Source of the DNA: Hemibagrus wyckioides
Lineage: Eukaryota > Chordata > Actinopteri > Siluriformes > Bagridae
Reading direction: 5' to 3'
NCBI RefSeq assembly: GCF_019097595.1
Contig: NC_080734.1
Location: 14,431,392-14,495,391 of the forward strand
Length of the DNA: 64,000 nt
Numbering within the stretch: position 1 is the stretch's first letter; each line of letters opens with the position of its first letter. Shown here piece after piece: positions 39,021 to 53,300 of the stretch. A model generated the notes under the pieces. It did no database searches. It was not told where the DNA came from and was given only the letters and a program-made list of their open reading frames with translations. A program made the position numbers and the translations under genes.

Positions 39021-42000
39021 ATGAAAAGGCCAAAGCAGCAGTCCCAGGCCTTTAGCTTCCTCAATTTCTTTAGCCGCAAGCCCAAGACAGACCCCAAGAG
39101 TGAGAAACCCGCAGCTGCCTTGAATCGAGATGAAGTGGTGATTACGCTGACACCCAACGAGCAGGAACACGTACAGAATGTAAGAAAGAGTCATCATTTA
39201 CTTGAATTAACTACATCAGCACTTTTGCAAGCTTAAATCATCCATTTAAAACTTTCCCTGATAATCAAATACAGGTTTTTGAAGCACCTCAAGGCAACTG
39301 GTACACACAGCAGTAATACTGTCTACTGGTGTAATTCAACTATAATTAAACTAATAATTTTTTTTAAAATTCTATAGTAGAAATAGGGACGAATTTTAAA
39401 ATATTCCTGTAGGGATGATAGAATGAATGCTGACAAAGCCTTACTTTTAGTTAAATTATTTATTACTTTAGTAAAATATTTAGACCAGGTGCAATGTAAG
39501 ATCTTTATATATTCCAGTCACAGTCACGTTTTTCACCTTGTTAATTTCTTTACTGGTGCTGGTGGAGGTCTTTCTCCAGGCGTAGTAGTATTTGAGTATT
39601 TGAATCTTGGCCAGCTAGCTAGGTTGTTTATGTGTGATAAGACATTATGCGGCATAATCTTTGCTGACTGTTAGCTTATATAGAAATATTAGCTTTTGGT
39701 GCAGTGGTGGCTCAAGTGGTTAAGGCTCTGGGATATTCATCGGAAAGTCAGGGGTTCAAACTGCCACTGTTGTGCCCTTGAGCAAGGCTCTCTGCTCCAG
39801 GGCTGCTGTATCATGGCTGACCCTGTGCTCTGACCCCAACTTCCTAAGATGGGATAATTTTACGATGCTTCTTCTAGCCTGAATAGAAATAACTAGCTGC
39901 TAAAAATATCTACATACTGCTGTTGTATAAAACAGCAACCCAAAATGGTAATAATAAACACTTCACATGAAAGGTGTGGCTCAAGAGTCAGTTATAACTG
40001 CAGCAGTGAGTGTTCTCACTTCATGAAGTTGCTGCTGAAGAACAGGAGTGAAAATCTCACTGGATTACACAAACTTTATTTGATTATATACACACATGAT
40101 GGCACATGATCAGAAGACATGTGCATGTTATTACAAATGCAAGAAAGCAGCCAAATCTCTAGGACTTGACCCACATGACTTGAGTCTTGCATAACGTAAG
40201 TTCAGCATTGACATTTTTTGTGATTTGTGACACTCAAGGCTTTAAGAATCTAGTTTTACTTTCTTAAAAGTAATGTAAACCTAGATTAGTCATTTTTAAT
40301 GTTATAATATTATCGTGTCTGTTTTATCTCTGCACCAATGTTATTGTTGAGAGGTGTGAAATGTTGGCCCATCCCATTTCCCATTGTCCTGTTCTCCAGC
40401 AGCTGTACACAGAGTTACTCTACACACAGAAACCCAACAGTGTCCGGACTAATCTTATAACAGCTTTGCAGCAAGAAAATAATTCATTTGTTTATGCTGA
40501 AATGTCCGATAAGACGATTCTCATTCCATCACCACCAGTGTACTGTGGGAAAAGCCTCAATGACCTTCCTTCAACATTAACATGAAAATATTTTTTTTTT
40601 TTTGCAAAGTCACATTTATAGCTACACCCTTAGGTCAAAACAAAGAGAAAATGTAATTTATACCAAGAGAGCATTAGTGTATTAGGTTTTCTTGCTTTAT
40701 TTCATTGTTATTACATTATTACGGTTTCTCTTGACGTTACTAATGTCATATACTACCATCCTTCCTATTCTAAGAGATCTCTGGAGACCCGAGAGAGTTA
40801 TGGAAAAACATTGATGTATGACTTTTTCGGCTAATTTTGTCACTCCTGTCTGATCTTCCTCCCCACTCGCTGATATTTAATTAGTGTTATTGTAAGGGTC
40901 GCCTTGTTGTTGCCAGGAAACAGTGGTTTAGCTGCAAAGTTTACCCCCTCCGCATGAATACACTCACACACACACACGACTACACATACACTATGTACAC
41001 AGATACCCTGGAGGTTGTGTGTAGGGAGATGATGTGCTATAAAGGGTTGAGAGTTCAGTCTTACATTGCGCTAGAGTTGCAAGTAATTTAGTCCTTTCTA
41101 AGTCGACTTTGAAGCAGATTAACTCGCAAGGCAAAGTCTTGACGCTCTGATGTCACCCGATCTGATTTTTTTAGTCTCTTCAGGAAGCAGGCGATGATAT
41201 TCTCTATGCTTCTGCTGCATTGCAGAAATGCCAGAGGGAAGTTTTGAAGTCAAAAGTGAAAGCAAGGGCACGAGCAGGAACAAGTTTTAGGTGATCCCGC
41301 AGAATGTGATGTTTTCTAGGCTTTGATTCATGGTGGTTGATTGATTAGAATAGGGGCATACAACAATACATATTCTGTACGCATGTGATAAAAATATCTT
41401 ATGACATACGAACAGTATTTTCATTGCCAAAAACAGAGCTGAACAAACTGCACCGTGATGCCTCCAGTTACTTAATAATAAGTAGGTTAATAATGTGGGT
41501 AGAGGTCGATTTATCTGCATTTACTGATTCTTTCTGCCCCATTGCCAGATTCCTGAGCTCTTGTGGGAACATGCTGACCAGAGAAATAGACGATACATAC
41601 TTATAGACAGCTAAGTGAACAATACATAGGAATCAATGAAAGGGACGGGCTAACAAATGCAGAACTATTATTTGGTGCAATTTAAGATGACAAATTTCCC
41701 CCCCCAAACAGTACATTTTAATTTGCTGGATTTTTCCCCCTTAGGAGCCACCTCACACTGAGAGAGATGGAGGAGGAGAGGTTTCTGAAACAGGCTCAGT
41801 TAAAGCCAATGGAGCCGAGGTTGAGCAGGCTGTGGAGTGTGTTAGCAGCGGCTCCACAGGCGTCGTGTCGCTTTCTTCCTCGAGCCAAGAGCAGCTCCTC
41901 GAGCACCTGGTAGAGTGTCCGTTGTGCCTGCTGAGCCAGCCTCGTGCCCACTTCCCCCGTCTGTCCTCGTGCCCACACCGTGCGTGCACCGACTGCTTGC

Positions 42001-44246
42001 GTCAGTATCTGCGCATCGAGATCTCAGAGAGCCGTGTGGGTATCGCCTGCCCGCAGTGTCCTGAAGCTCTAGCGCCACCGGATGTCCGTGCAATCCTAGA
42101 CGACAGTGCATTGCTTGAACGCTTTGAGGAGTATCAGCTCCGCCGTTTCCTGGCTTCCGACCCCGACACACGCTGGTGCCCAGCTCCAGACTGCAGGTTG
42201 GCACTAATTACTATTACAAGCTGTTTTTACATTTTAAGAGATAATAAGGCAGATCAGAGGCAAACCAGCGTACAATGACAGTACTGATTGTCAGTAAATA
42301 CTATTATACACAGGAGCATTCATGAAACCTTTTGGCATATTTTGGTATTCCTCTTTATCATTTTTCTGATGAAATTTTGCCATTTTTCCGCTTTTAAAAG
42401 CTGCAGTAGTGGACACAGTGCCACAGTAATAGTTTGTTCCTCACTTTTGCATAATGCATAGCTCTAGAGGCCAAGGTTGGATTTCCTCTCAGCAACCAAG
42501 GAGGCCTAATAAAGGGAAGCTGAGACTCTGTACTGCTAATTTTTATATGTTGTACGTCTCCTGCCCTCATTATACCCTAAATAGTCTAATATCATAATTT
42601 CTTACACTGAATTATTGCAAAGCTGTGTCACATAGAAATATTTTAGCTGAGAGACTTTGGTTCTTTTTATTACTGAAAGAATCTACGTTTACTGAAAGAG
42701 GCCTGATTTCCAACCATCTTGCCAACCCTGCACCACTAACTCTTTCAAACTAGAATAGCCATGACAGTCTGTGGGATCCAAGCACTCTTTACAAATTGAA
42801 CCCTCAGCAGCTTGTTCCTGCCAAGCTACACAGAACAATAAAGAGATAAAGATTGCAATATATAGCAGCGATATTGTTTAACAATTCTCAGTATGTTTCG
42901 GATAATTACTGAAGGTCAGACTCCTCTGAAAAGTTTGACCAAATTTGAAGATCCTGCATCTTGTCAGAGTTTAATGAACAGCTAAACTCAGCATGTTATC
43001 ATAGCTTTAACTTAAATGTCAGTTTTTCTTACAGATTTAACAGATGGCAGAAAGAAGAATTCATGTCCTGCGTCATTTTACTATGAAACATCACTTGGTT
43101 GCCCCTTCATTCAGATTTCGATGTCTATATCAATGCTTTCATTCCAATTGTGCAGATTATAACATACCATTAGGCTACTTGTAGATAAAATCAGCTGCAG
43201 ATAATGTTAATAAAGTGTGTTGATGTGTGTCATGTTACTGTGTGATCAGTTACGCAGTGATAGCGTATGGCTGTGCCGAGTGTCCTAAGCTGAGCTGTGG
43301 CCGTGAGGGCTGCGACACGGAGTTCTGCTACCACTGCCGTCAGTTGTGGCACCCAGATCAGACGTGCGATCAAGCCAGACGACAACGAGCCCGCCACACA
43401 TTGGGCAGCACCGACGCCTCAGCACTCTATGTCTTCAGTGAGGAACCTGGAGGAGGTAAAGCCCAAAATGTTTGGGTTATATAATGAATAGTCTGACCAA
43501 ATCACTGCTTCTTTTCACTGATTAGGAATTGTGAAATATCTCTTATCATTTTTAAGTATATACCAGTAACACAAGTATCTGCATCTCAGTCAGTCTCAGT
43601 ATAAACAATTAACTAACCTCTAACTCTAAATCAAGTTGAGCAGATGAGGGTTCAGGGATCCAATAGGCAGCCAGGATTCAAACTCACAAACAGCCTAAAC
43701 CACTGACTCAACCCTGCCCAGTGATACAACCTTTAACCATTTTTCCCCTTTTGGGTAATCCTGGCCTGTGGTGTGTGTGTTTTAGATGCTGAGGAGATTA
43801 AAGCTTGCCCACGCTGCGGTGCCTACATCATGAAGACTAATGATGGCAGCTGCAACCGGATGAACTGCACAGTTTGTGCCTGTCAGTTCTGCTGGCTGTG
43901 TATGCAGGAGATCACAGACGTGCACTACCTCAGGTGTGTAACCCTGTCAAATATACAGCACTGACAGAGACACAGTAGACTGAGTTCATCACTAATGCTG
44001 TCACTAGACTTCAACACTTCAATCTAAAGCATAACCTCCAGCTTCATGTTTTATATTACTGCATTGTTGAATTCTGGATTCTGATTGGTCGGAAGATTAA
44101 TGATGCTGTTTTACAGAATGCATGTGCCTTTGTGTGGTACTACATAAAATATTAACATTTATCTAAAGAACATGTTCTGGGTTATTGCTTTAAGGTTGTA
44201 GAGTTACATAGATTAGGTTCTAGTTTGAAGGTAATAACTGCATTGG

Positions 44247-44286
<40 letters not shown>

Positions 44287-45274
44287 CACATGCAATTGTG
44301 TAACAGGAGCTTTTGAGCAGCTTATAAGTACGAGCACCATCATGATTTCATTGATTCTAGTTTTAATATGAAGTCTTTTCTGTTGATCATATAATAATAA
44401 TGATGATTCAATGATGGAGATTTGAGCACTGAACTGATCATGGCAATAGCAGTCCAAAGCCACCTCCATGGTCTCTAAGTGGTAAAGCAATCCACAGCAA
44501 TACCATGAATCTCCAGGCTGTCCACATGGGGCCATCCTCAGTAGCAGTGAGCAGCCTCCATGTGATGAGACTCCAACCAGAAGTAGGACATCAGAATGGA
44601 TCAGGCAGGTCCAGACAGAGCAGAAGTGGTCAGGAAGTCTGCTATCTCAGGATCCCTATTTGTTGCTGAATGATTATTAAGCAGAAGATCTGATTAAATC
44701 CACTCTTGGGCACAGGCCAGCACTAATGTTAATCAATTAATCATTTCTCTACATATTTCCTTGTCTATGCAACCCAGATCCCATTGATTACTAGAATGGG
44801 TGAGAAGCAAATGAGCTTCACTTTTAAGTGCTGAACAAAAATAAGCTTAATATTTTAGAGTATTCTCCTTTTGTGAAAGTTGAGTTCTGTTTTTGGTCGA
44901 CTCGAGTCTATACATTATTCAAAGATTATATCTATTTATCTCAATTGTTCCATATGTTTAGTTGAGCATAGTCTTGTCATTTTACTGACTCCTCAACAGG
45001 ACATCAGCAATGCTTAGATACTTGCAGTATATCATCTGCCAGCTGACATGCAATAGGTCACTTTCACGGTCATAAATATTAAAAGAGCTAAATGGCTAGG
45101 ATAGCTTAACATTACAGACCTAGCCCTCAGTTTAGACTGATTAATGAGTAAGCTGAGTATCGATGGCATAAATATTAGTATTGCATACTGATAATGATAA
45201 AGGTTCCATTCAGAAGAGGCTGGTCCTTTATACAATACAGTGAAATATCGATGAACCTGATGAGAGAATTTGTA

Positions 45275-45324
<50 letters not shown>

Positions 45325-45355
45325 GTTGTTGTTGTTGTGATTATTATTATTATTG

Positions 45356-45393
<38 letters not shown>

Positions 45394-47275
45394 TTATTAT
45401 ATAGGGTACCAATTCCCCTGATGCAGACAGACCGTAATTCCTCCTCAGTGTCACAATGTGCTTCATAGCCTTCACACCGATCAGGCATAACATTATGAGA
45501 GGTGAAGTGAATAGCACTGATTATCTCCTCATCATGGCACCTGTTAGTGGGTGGAATATATTAGATAGAGAGATAGATAGATTAGGGAGCAAGTGAACAT
45601 TTTGTTCTCAAAGTTGATGTGTTAGAAGCAGGAAAAATGGGCAAGCGTAAAGATTTGAGCAAGTTTGAAAAGGGCCAAACTGTGATGGCTAGACGACTGG
45701 ATCAGAGCATCTCCAAAACCGCAGCTCTTGTGGGGTGTTCCCGGTCTGCAGTGGTCAGTATCTATTAACAGTATTCTGTAAGTCTTTTAAGTCCTGTAAG
45801 TATCCTTTAAGTGGGAGCCCATTGAGGCCCCACCTTGCAACTTACAAGACTTAAAGGATCTACTGCTAACATCTTGGTGCCAGATACCACAGGACACCTT
45901 CAGGGATCTAGTGGATTCTATGCCTCGATGGGTCAGGGTTGTTTAGGCCGCAAAATGGGTACAAACACAATATTAGGCAGGTGGTCATATTGTTATGCCT
46001 GTTCGGTGTATGTCTTGTTTTATGTCTATACAGTTGCATTGACTCATGAGTATTTTTCAGTTTTCTTTCTGCTTTCTGTTTATCCTCCTCTATGTACAAA
46101 AAAAATCACAAAGCTGTTTATAAAAGAAGATAGACTGCACTGAAATATGATTTTCAATTATTGTCTAAGCATTCTGTTCAATAACAGTGGAATAATGATG
46201 AAATGCATTTCTTCCAGCACAAGAGTCTAAAATGTGTCTCTGTGCCATGAGTGTTTCATTTCGAGCCTATTATACAAATACAGGAGAAAGCTAGGAGGCA
46301 TCTCAAGGCGATATTTCCCTTAGCTGTTTAAGCCGAGAAGACCAGTGTAGTTGTAATATCTCATAAGAGATCCTGTATTGTTGACATTGACATGATGAAT
46401 ATTCTTGATGGACATCTAGCAAATGTAGACCTGTTAGCTTATTCTAATGGTTTGGCAATGGATTGCATGTGTGTGTGTGTGTGTGTGTGTGTGTGCTATA
46501 CCTACGTGCTATAATAGTGAATGTCTGGCTCTATTCTCTCTGCTGACGTGTGTATATCTCTCCCAGTCTGACAGTCTGAGATCGCCCCTTCTTTCATATC
46601 ACTGAGGACAAAACTCTCCTTATGACCCTTTTCCTTTTCAGCTGCTAGGACATTTTGACAACACATTTCTCCTTAACCCTGTTAAGCTGTTCACTTGAAC
46701 ATTATGTTCACGGACTTTGGTCACAGTGCCCTAAAGCGATCACAACTCTTGGGCTGTCTGAGTTGTACTTATAGCAATCATAATTCACAAAAGCATGGCA
46801 CATATTAATTAAGGCTAAGATCCCAGAGCTGTTTGTCCATACAGTGAAACCCACACATAATAGCCCTTCAGCTTAACCTGAACAATGCGGCTATTGTTTG
46901 GTGGTAAATAGAGATCATCGTTCATTTCAATCTAAACATTTTGCTTCATAGCACAATCACGTTTTGTTGTCAGAACTCAGTCATTTGTGGACACAGGCTG
47001 CAGATATTTTTTCCGTGTTCCTCAATGAAAGAAAAGGTGATTAAGTTTATTATTACACATTAAACAGGCTTTAATTAGGATTGTGTAAGGAATAGCACAC
47101 AACACACTGCGCGGTTATTAAAAAAATAATCCAAACCGTGGAGCTGAATTGATTAAAAGTGTTGACCAGAGCAAGAGTTTTATTTATTAATGAATGAAAT
47201 GTCACACATTTTAATGTTTTATAGTTAGATTTAATGTTGTGGAACATCTGAGAGACATGTTGTGATAAATATTAA

Positions 47276-47309
<34 letters not shown>

Positions 47310-50300
47310 CATCAATAAGACTTTCCCTTTAAAGCACACCAGACACCCATTTCATAAATTTTAAGTAATTGGCTGCTAAGAAAACACTTAGATGATTAGA
47401 CATTTTTTCTGTATTCAACATGTTTTCTAATCTGTTTATTAGATTATTAGATGTGTCCACTGTACCAGTCCTTGTGAATGAGCTAGTACTATAGAAACAA
47501 TAATTTATTAGATCTAGCACATTGTAACGATGCTTGCAGGACCAGAGCACCAGAGGGAGCCATCACCCGAATATTGACATTTGCAAACTCACTTCCTGTC
47601 TTACTCGGGTATTTAAGCAGCACGCTGCCTGTTCTCTCTAGTGGATTACGTACCAAGCCTTGTTTATTGTTCCTGATTGCCTGCTACGTGTATGATCTTT
47701 GCCTGTTACTGTTTTCTACGAGTCGCGGTTTTGGTTTCTGTTCGCTAGTTCTTGATTTTCCGGTTTTTGACCCTTTCGCTTAGCCATATCGATTCCGATT
47801 CTTGCCTGCCGTTTTGTGAATAAAGATCTGCATATGGATTCTACTACGCCTGCCTCGAGTGCGTCCTTACAGAATACTTCGCCTTCAGAGAATCCAGCGG
47901 ATCCTCGTGCAACCTTAGTTCGCCAAGGACATATGATCCGGTTCTACCAGGACCAGGTGGAGGCGTTAAAAGCCACCAACGCGCTGCTACGACAACGACA
48001 ATCTCCCGCCGCAGCTCCAGTTCCGCCTCCGCGCAGTGAAATTCCACGCTTCGCGCTGCCAGAAAAGTTTGATGGTGCCGCGGATCGATGCCGGGGTTTC
48101 CTGCGCCAGTGTGACAACTTTTTCGCTCAACAGACGGAGGTATACTGCAGCGATAGCGTCAGATGCGCATTCCTTTTATCTCTGCTGACGGGCAAGGCGC
48201 TGGATTGGGCTTCGGCTGTGTGGGATTCGGATCCTTAGGTCAAGACCTCAGCTGATTACTTCGCGAATCTGATCAGGGAAGTGTTTGAGTATCCGGCAGG
48301 AGGTAAAGACATTTCTGTCCTATTACTGGAATTACGCCAAGGAACTGATACAGCTGCTGATTTTGCTATTACGTTCCGCACGCTCGCTGCTCAGTCAGGC
48401 TGGAATGAGGCGGCATTAATAGCGGTGTTTCGGGAAGGACTTACTATAGAGCTGAAGGCGGAAATGGCGTGCAGAGACACTGATGTTACTCTCTCCCAGT
48501 ACATATCCACTGCTATTCGCCTTGACAACCTGCGGCGCCAGCATCGTACTCGCACCCCCACACCTCGTTCCTCACCACGTGGCACTATGGAATACCACAG
48601 CAAGAAGGAGGAAGTCACCGAGCCTATGCAACTGGGGAGGTCTCGTGTTTCTGAGGTTGAGCGCGAACGCCGTGTGCAGATGCAGCTGTGCTTCTACTGT
48701 GGACAACAGGTCACAGAGTCTTCCAATGCCCAGAGAAGCCTGCCACATCCCAGAGAGAAGTCGTGAAGCTGGTTTCTAAGGTTTCTCTTCCTGCCTTCGT
48801 CCTTCACAATGACACTCGTTTTTTCGTCACAGCGCTGGTTGACTCCGGATCAGCAGTGAACCTGATAGACAGCAACCTGGTCCGTGAGCTCGGCCTATCA
48901 ACTATCCCATGCACTCCGCTGTTAAGTCACTGCCATAAATGATCAGCCCATTGGGGAGGGCCTTCTTACTCACCACACACCTCTCATGGAGGTTCAGATC
49001 GGATTATTTCACAGAGAAAGACTGAGATTTTTCGTTATTTCCTCACCATCACACCCTGTCGTCCTAGGCCTTCCCTGGCTTCAACTTCATGACCCGGACA
49101 TTTCATGGAAGGAGGGGGAATTAAAAAGGTGGTCTACCTTCTGCCTAGAGAACTGTTTTTGCAACCCGATAACCCGTCCATGCCTTTCCACGTCTATCAA
49201 AAGCCCCGAATCATCGTTCCAAGTCACACTCCCTAAAGAATACCAAGATTTCCAAGAGGTCTTCAGTAAAGAAAAGGCCCCCAGATTACCCACACATCAA
49301 CCCTGGGACTGTGCCATTGACCTTCTTCCGAACACCATGCCACCTAAGAATCGTATTTACCCCCTGTCACTTCCTGAAAAGCTTGCTATGGAGGAATATA
49401 TTGAGGAAGCACTTGCAGCTGGATACATCCGCCCGTCTACCTCACCAGCGGCAGCAGGGTTCTTCTTCGTAGAAAAGAAGGACAGCGGCCTTCGACCCTG
49501 CATTGACTTCCGAGGCCTGAACGCAATCACAGTCCCGTATCCTTACCCTCTTCCCCTGGTTCCCGAAGCCCTCGAACAGTTACAAGGAGCCAAAATCTTC
49601 ACCAAGCTTTACCTGCGCAGCGCCTACAATCTCATCTGGATAAAGGAGGGCGACGAATGGAAGACAGCGTTTCACACAACACATGGACATTACAAGTATC
49701 TGGTCATGCCATATGGACTCACGAACGCCCCCGCCGTCTTCCAGTCACTTATCAATGAAGTGTTCAGGGATATGCTAAACAAATTCGTCATTGCTTACAT
49801 AGATGACATCCTCATATTCCACCAGCCTAGATCAACACGTTTCTCATGTTCGTGCTGTCCTCCAACGCCTCACCAACCACAATCTCTATGTGAAACTGGA
49901 GAAATGTGAGTTTCACCGTTCCACAGTAACATTTCTAGGATATGTAATCTCGCATGAAGGAGTAGAAATGGATCAATCGAAAGTGTCCGCCATTACATCC
50001 TGGCCCGAACCTACCTCCATCAAGGGTTTGCAACGCTTCCTTGGATTTGGACTTTTACAGGAGATTCATCAGGAACTACAGTACCATTGCTAGCCCAATG
50101 ACTTCACTGCTGAAAGACAAGCCCAAGAAATTAAAGTGGACTGATCATGCCAGAGCTGCTTTTCAGAAACTTTAAGAAAAGTTTTTCTTCTGCTCTGATA
50201 CTCCGTCATCCTAACCCTGAGCTGCCGTTTGTAGTGGAGGTGGACGCTTCGAGCTGTGGGATAGGGGCTGTGCTTTCTCAACGTCAACCAGAGTCCGGAA

Positions 50301-53300
50301 AACTGCATCCTTGTGCCTTTTTCTCCCGAAAGCTCACACCGGCCGAAATGAACTATGACGTAGGGAACCGGGAACTACTATCGATAAAGGCTGCCCTGGA
50401 AGAATGGAGGCACTGGCTCGAAGGGGCCCGCCACCCGTTCCTGGTCCTTACCGATCACAGAAATCTGGCCTATCTTCGGGAAGCCAAGCGTCTCAACCCA
50501 TGGCAAGCTAGGTGGGCGCTATTCTTTACACGATTCAAGTTTTCAGTCTCCTACCACCCGGGTCTAAGAATGGGAAAGCAGATGCCCTGTCGCGAATCCA
50601 TGAAACCCTGGAGCCACCATCCAGCCCAGAGCCTATCTGTGCAGTGGGACCTGAGTGAAATTGAACGGGCTCAATCGACAGAGCCCCCCCCCCCCCCCCC
50701 CCAACATGTCCACCGACCAAAGCTTATGTACCCACAGGTTTCCGCCAACAAGTGTTACGATGGACCCATGAGAGCCTGAGTTCAGGACACCCCGGCACCT
50801 GTAGAACCATTCAGCTGGTACGACAAAGATTCTGGTGGCCATCGCTCAACCACGATGTCGAGGAGTTTATCCGTTCCTGCTCGGTCCAGTCCCGAACGAG
50901 CCGTCAGCTACCAGAAGGTCTACTTCAACCACTGCCAGTTCCACGCCGACCCTGGTCTCACATCTCAGTAGACTTTCTCACAGACCTCCCTGTCTCTCAA
51001 GGTTTCACCACAGTCATGGTTGTAATCGACTGCTTTTCCAAGTCCTGCAAGTTAATCCCCATGAAAGGTCTGCCTACTGCCATGGAAACAGCCACAGCCA
51101 TTTTCCAAAACATCTTCCGTCACTATGGTTTACCCAAGGACATTGTTTCTGATCGCGGCCCACAGTTCACATCTCGTGTGTGGTCGGAGTTTTGCAAACA
51201 ACTCGGGATCAATGTCAGCCTCAGCTCTGGGTATCACCCCCAGTCCAATGGCCAAGCGGAGCGGCTTATTCAAGAAATTGGGAGGTTCCTAAGAACATAC
51301 TGCAGCCGTGAGCAACACCGTTGGAGTGAGTTTCTCCCCTGGGCTGAGTATGCCCAAAACTCGTTGCGCCACTCCTCGACTGGCTTAACTCCCTTCCAAT
51401 GTGTATTGGGCTATCAACCTCTGCTCTTTCCTTGGTCCGGGGAACCCTCGGATGTGCCTACAGTTGAAGCTTGGGCAAGACGTAGTCAGGAGGTCTGGGA
51501 AAGGGCCCATGTTCGTCTCCAGAGAGCGATCCGACGACAAGAGCTCCAAGCTAACCGGCGTCGGCATCCCCACCCAGGTTACCAAGTGGGTCAGAAGGTG
51601 TGGCTTTCTACTAGGAATATAAAACTAAAACTTCCTTGTCATAAGTTAAGCCCCAAGTTTGTTAGCCCGTTTAAAATTCTACACCAAGTTAATCCAGTTT
51701 CTTTCCACCTTGAGCTTCCAGCATCGTATCGTATCTCGCCTACCTTCCATGTGTCTTTACTCAAGCCCTTCCACGAGCCTCAAACCACCGGCCCCGCTAT
51801 CACTGAACCTCCCCCACCACTGGACATTGATGGCTCCCTTGCCTACCAGGTGCGCACCATCCTGAATTCCCGTCGTCGAGGTGGCCGCCTTCAGTATCTG
51901 GTGGATTGGGAGGGTTACGGCCCAGAGGAGCGTTGTTGGGTTAATGCACAGGACATTCTCGACCCCTCGCTCACTGAGGAATTCCATCTGAGCCTCCCGA
52001 ATCGACCTGCTCCTCGTCCATGGGGGCGCCCGCGTCGACGAACACCTGGAGGTGTTCCTAGAGGGGGGGGGTTCTGTAACGATGCTTGCAGAACCAGAGC
52101 ACCAGAGGGAGCCATCACCCGAATATTGTTCACTGCGAAGTATTGGTCTCTCTAGTGGATTACGTACCAAGCCTTGTTTATTGTTCCTGATTGCCTGCTA
52201 TGTGTATGATCTTTGCCTGTTACTGTTTTCTATGAGTCTCGGTTTTGCGGTTTTGGTTTCTGTTCGCTAGTTCTTGATTTTCCGGTTTTTGACCCTTTCA
52301 CTTAGCCATATCGATTCCGATACTTGCCTGCCGTTTTGTGAATAAAGATCTGCATATGGATTCTACTACGCCTGCCTCGAGCGCGTCCTTACACACATTA
52401 ATATAAGTCTGTCATTTATTTTATAGTTAACTCTATCCAAGCCGTTCTGTTGTACAGAATTAACGCACACATTCCGACTAATTAGATTCAAGAATTCAAC
52501 CTCGCTGCAATATTGCTTAGCTTGACACTCCTGCACCTGAGATTTGGTGAACAGTAAACCTATACTGTATATTGCTAGACATGTTCATGGCGCAAGTACC
52601 ATCCGGAAACTTGTCTTATGTGTATTATTCTTTTCCTCATCCTTGCTGTGTATTTTTCGCAGCCCATCAGGCTGCACTTTTTGGGGAAAGAAGCCGTGGT
52701 CACAGACGCGTAAGGTGCTATGGCAGGTGGGAATGCTGCTTGGGGCTCCAGTGGTGATCTCACTGATTGCAGGCATCGCCATACCAGTCATTATCGTGGG
52801 CATCCCGATATACATGGGCCGCAGGGTACGTATATGGTCTATCTGATAAGAACTACTAATAGCAAATATCAGCTGCTCAGACTTACATTCCCCCATGGTA
52901 TTTGCATGTGTCTCGAATATATCTCCGCTTGTGCAGCAAATCTGTAATAGCAACTCAATGTCGCATAAATACTAGCCCATACTGAACAAAAACTCAGTGT
53001 ATAGATATATTTTGCTTTGATAAAATATAGAGTTGACAATATATTCAAAGGAAATGTTGTCAGAGTTTGAGGATTAACAAACACAACTTTTAATGAACTT
53101 GACCACAGATAAAGCCACAGATATGTAGCTTTATACTCGTATACAGGCAGTTTAGCATAGTGGAGCTGGTATAGATGTTTCAATAAAGAAAGTGAATAGA
53201 TATCATGTATTCAAATGGTCTAAAGGTAGCCCGAGTCCATGTGATAACCGCATTGGGGACTAAGCGGCCATTTAATGTTGTAGAGGAGATTTCCATTTAC

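Larger units (their letters stand above)
47518..52398 (+). mobile_element. Ty3/Gypsy chromovirus with LTRs, dead copy
   Basis: Element 47523-52393, flanked by the 5-bp target duplication 'cacat' (47518-47522 and 52394-52398). LTRs begin TGTAAC and end TTACA. Order gag-PR-RT-RNaseH-IN-chromodomain. It lies in the same orientation as the host RNF19-like gene, in its intron 43934-52662. Coding damage: an in-frame stop at 48236-48238 and frame changes near 48712, 48920, 49815, 50050 and at the C19 run 50684-50702. The chromodomain at the integrase C-terminus assigns it to the chromoviruses. Confidence 0.93.

Noticed and set aside
47816..52155. Functional retroviral-type genes
   Set aside because: A stop codon and at least five frame changes break gag and pol; annotated as pseudogenes of a dead element.
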